From: an uncultured Pseudomonadota bacterium
GTDB taxonomy: Bacteria > Pseudomonadota > Gammaproteobacteria > Burkholderiales > Burkholderiaceae_C
DNA length: 6,990 nucleotides
Assembly: GCA_900320815.1 (NCBI GenBank)
Contig: ONTY01000114.1
Coordinates: forward strand, 1-6,990
Direction: 5' to 3'
Below, piece by piece: positions 6,046 through 6,990 of the stretch. The position numbers and the translations under genes were made by a program. A model generated the notes under the pieces. The model was not told where the DNA came from. It saw only the letters and a list, made by a program, of their open reading frames with translations, and ran no database searches. Within the stretch, counting starts at the first letter, position 1. Each line of letters starts with the position of its first letter.

Positions 6046-6549
6046 TTACTGCTGGGCAATTTTGTCAAAACGGTTGGGAGCGTCTTGCCCTTTGGCGAAA
6101 AAAAGTATCATCATAATAACGATGGAGGCAAGCCACAAGAGAGCAGCAAGAACGATGACAATCCTTTTTTCGTTGTTGTCTGAAACGCTGTCAAAATATG
6201 CAAGAGCCGTCATGGCGAGGCTGCCCAGAAACAGACTCATGGGCAGCACTTGCCACCAACCGCTTTTGCCCGTGTCGTGCAGGCGGCGGGCACTCACTGC
6301 CAGGCCCGGAAGGAGGAGGGCAAGGAAAATTATTTCGCTCTGTGTCGCAAGTGCCGAAAGGATGACTTGAGCGAGTGTGAAAAACCAGAATTCGGAGCGG
6401 CTGGCACGCCCCTTGAAATCCGCATATTTATTGAGGCAAATTCGAATGGCATCGAAAAAATCAACGGGCTGCGCCGCCCAGGATTGTCTGATGCTGTGTG
6501 GTGTGGCAGGGGATATGGCGGAAAAATTGTCTGGAACTGACTGTGTCAT
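6046..6549 (-). CDS. DUF805 family inner-membrane protein
   Basis: This 167-residue protein matches the DUF805 family (E. coli YhaH/YhaI type), whose function is unknown. The family hallmarks are FFDAIRICLNKYADFKGRAS (31-50), RSEFWFF (51-57), the RRLHDTGKSGWW motif (88-99) between membrane helices, and the C-terminal FFAKGQDAPNRFD (150-162). Hydrophobic segments at about 55-71, 73-87, 101-118 and 128-151 suggest four membrane helices. The ATG at 6547-6549 is chosen because it gives the usual short hydrophilic lead. An upstream start at 6651 would add 34 residues including another hydrophobic stretch not typical of the family. No clear Shine-Dalgarno is seen for either. It is convergent with the lpxH remnant and divergent from phaZ. 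Confidence 0.88.
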   Translation of the reverse strand: MTQSVPDNFSAISPATPHSIRQSWAAQPVDFFDAIRICLNKYADFKGRASRSEFWFFTLAQVILSALATQSEIIFLALLLPGLAVSARRLHDTGKSGWWQVLPMSLFLGSLAMTALAYFDSVSDNNEKRIVIVLAALLWLASIVIMMILFFAKGQDAPNRFDKIAQQ

Positions 6550-6605
6550 TTTGGTTTTCTGTGCAAAAAAGAGGACAAACAAAATCACGACAAAGAAAAT
6601 TGAAG

Positions 6606-6621
6606 TGTGCAATTGTGCACA
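6606..6621. promoter_or_regulatory. Operator-like palindrome upstream of the DUF805 gene
   Basis: TGTGCA and TGCACA form perfect arms around ATTG, in AT-rich DNA 57 bases upstream of the DUF805 start. The symmetry suggests a dimeric regulator site. I cannot name the regulator, and a chance palindrome is possible. Confidence 0.3.
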
Positions 6622-6672
6622 TATATTTGCCACTGGGCGGCATCCGGGCACAGGCGGTGAGAAGGGATGCGT

Positions 6673-6687
6673 TGCTGCGATGCAGCA
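6673..6687. promoter_or_regulatory. PhaR-like TGC/GCA palindrome, distal site
   Basis: TGCTGC and GCAGCA are perfect 6-bp arms around GAT, giving the form CTGC-N3-GCAG (6675-6685). TGC-rich palindromes of this kind have been described for PhaR, the regulator of polyhydroxyalkanoate genes (from memory). It lies 102 bases upstream of the phaZ start, which fits the pathway. It shares the 13-base pattern TTGCTGCGNTGCA with the proximal site (6672-6684 and 6742-6754). Confidence 0.45.
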
Positions 6688-6718
6688 CAGGCGCTGCCCT
6701 CATGGCTGTGCGCTGCGC

Positions 6719-6724
6719 TATGAT
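6719..6724 (+). promoter_or_regulatory. Possible -10 box for phaZ
   Basis: TATGAT lies between the two PhaR-like palindromes. It would start RNA near 6731, inside the proximal palindrome, a natural repressor layout. There is no recognisable -35 at 16-18 bp, so the call is weak. Confidence 0.3.
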
Positions 6725-6729
6725 TTTCC

Positions 6730-6753
6730 GCAGTGCAGCAATTGCTGCGCTGC
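6730..6753. promoter_or_regulatory. PhaR-like palindrome, proximal site
   Basis: A 24-bp palindrome with one mismatched pair (6734 with 6749) has a perfect 14-bp core GCAGCAATTGCTGC at 6735-6748. It ends 36 bases before the phaZ start. Together with the distal site it makes regulation by a dimeric TGC-recognising protein such as PhaR plausible. No binding data can be read from the sequence. Confidence 0.45.
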
Positions 6754-6789
6754 AACTTTTCTTTCACTCATCTTCGAGAACCATCCACC

Positions 6790-6990
6790 ATGCTCTATCA
6801 ACTCTACGAAGCGCAGCGCCAGCTCATTGAGCCGTTTGCTGACATGGCCAACGCGGCCTCGCACCTCTACGGCAACCCCTACACCCCAATGGGCAAGTTG
6901 CCGATGGCCAGCCGTATTTCAGCCGCCTACGGGCTGTTTTATCGCTTGGGCAAGGACTACGAAAAGCCCGAGTTCAACATCGGCCACATT
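6790..6990 (+). CDS. phaZ: Intracellular polyhydroxybutyrate depolymerase, PhaZ type (3' end beyond window)
   Basis: The first 67 codons are present, from the ATG at 6790-6792 to the right edge. The N-terminus MLYQLYEAQRQLIEPF and the block AYGLFYRLGKDYEKPEF (46-62) are characteristic of the PhaZ1-type intracellular depolymerases of Burkholderiales, which break down stored PHB granules to release carbon. Full-length members are about 400 residues; the lipase-like catalytic part lies outside the window. There is no clear Shine-Dalgarno ahead of the start. The upstream region carries TGC-rich palindromes that could couple expression to PHA status through PhaR. The family call rests on the N-terminus only. 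Confidence 0.88.
   Translation, partial: MLYQLYEAQRQLIEPFADMANAASHLYGNPYTPMGKLPMASRISAAYGLFYRLGKDYEKPEFNIGHI

Noticed and set aside
6550..6651. Longer DUF805 start at 6651 adding 34 residues
   Set aside because: The extra residues include a hydrophobic stretch and do not fit the family's N-terminus. The ATG at 6547-6549 gives a normal length.

Overview
The window looks like a chromosome segment of a betaproteobacterium of the order Burkholderiales, probably close to Comamonadaceae. The reasons are the divergent cysS / TPR protein / tandem cyclophilins / lpxH arrangement, the fairly GC-rich coding DNA, and a PhaZ-type intracellular polyhydroxybutyrate depolymerase at the right edge. This placement is an inference from gene content and order; no database search was run.

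Left part, minus strand (1-3047): cysS (cysteinyl-tRNA synthetase), then after 14 bases a short AlkA-like DNA-3-methyladenine glycosylase, then after a 91-base gap an Rpn/PD-(D/E)XK nuclease-transposase family gene that runs off the left edge in a glycine-rich 12-bp tandem repeat. A 139-bp divergent intergenic region (3048-3186) separates this block from the plus-strand block.

Middle part, plus strand (3187-5908): an exported TPR protein with a lysine/alanine tail, an exported cyclophilin (PpiA type), a cytoplasmic cyclophilin (PpiB type) starting 3 bases later, a strong intrinsic terminator (5202-5240), and then lpxH, the UDP-2,3-diacylglucosamine hydrolase of lipid A synthesis. The lpxH gene is broken. 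Its N-terminal third (91 codons) and C-terminal third are recognisable, but they lie in different frames. The catalytic middle is replaced by about 100 bp of AT-richer DNA (41 G/C in 103 bases) that is not lpxH. On the minus strand that DNA carries a near-consensus sigma-70 promoter (TTGACT, 17 bp, TATAAT) followed by a strong Shine-Dalgarno and an ATG, all firing antisense into lpxH and toward ppiB/ppiA. This is the most unusual part of the window.

Right part (5909-6990): two hairpins (one possibly a terminator, one REP-like), a DUF805 membrane protein on the minus strand, and the first 67 codons of phaZ on the plus strand. The DUF805-phaZ intergenic region carries TGC/GCA-rich palindromes resembling sites of the PHA regulator PhaR, around a possible -10 box.

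Apart from lpxH the genes are ordinary housekeeping genes. I see no CRISPR array, tRNA, rRNA, complete insertion sequence or clear defence island.
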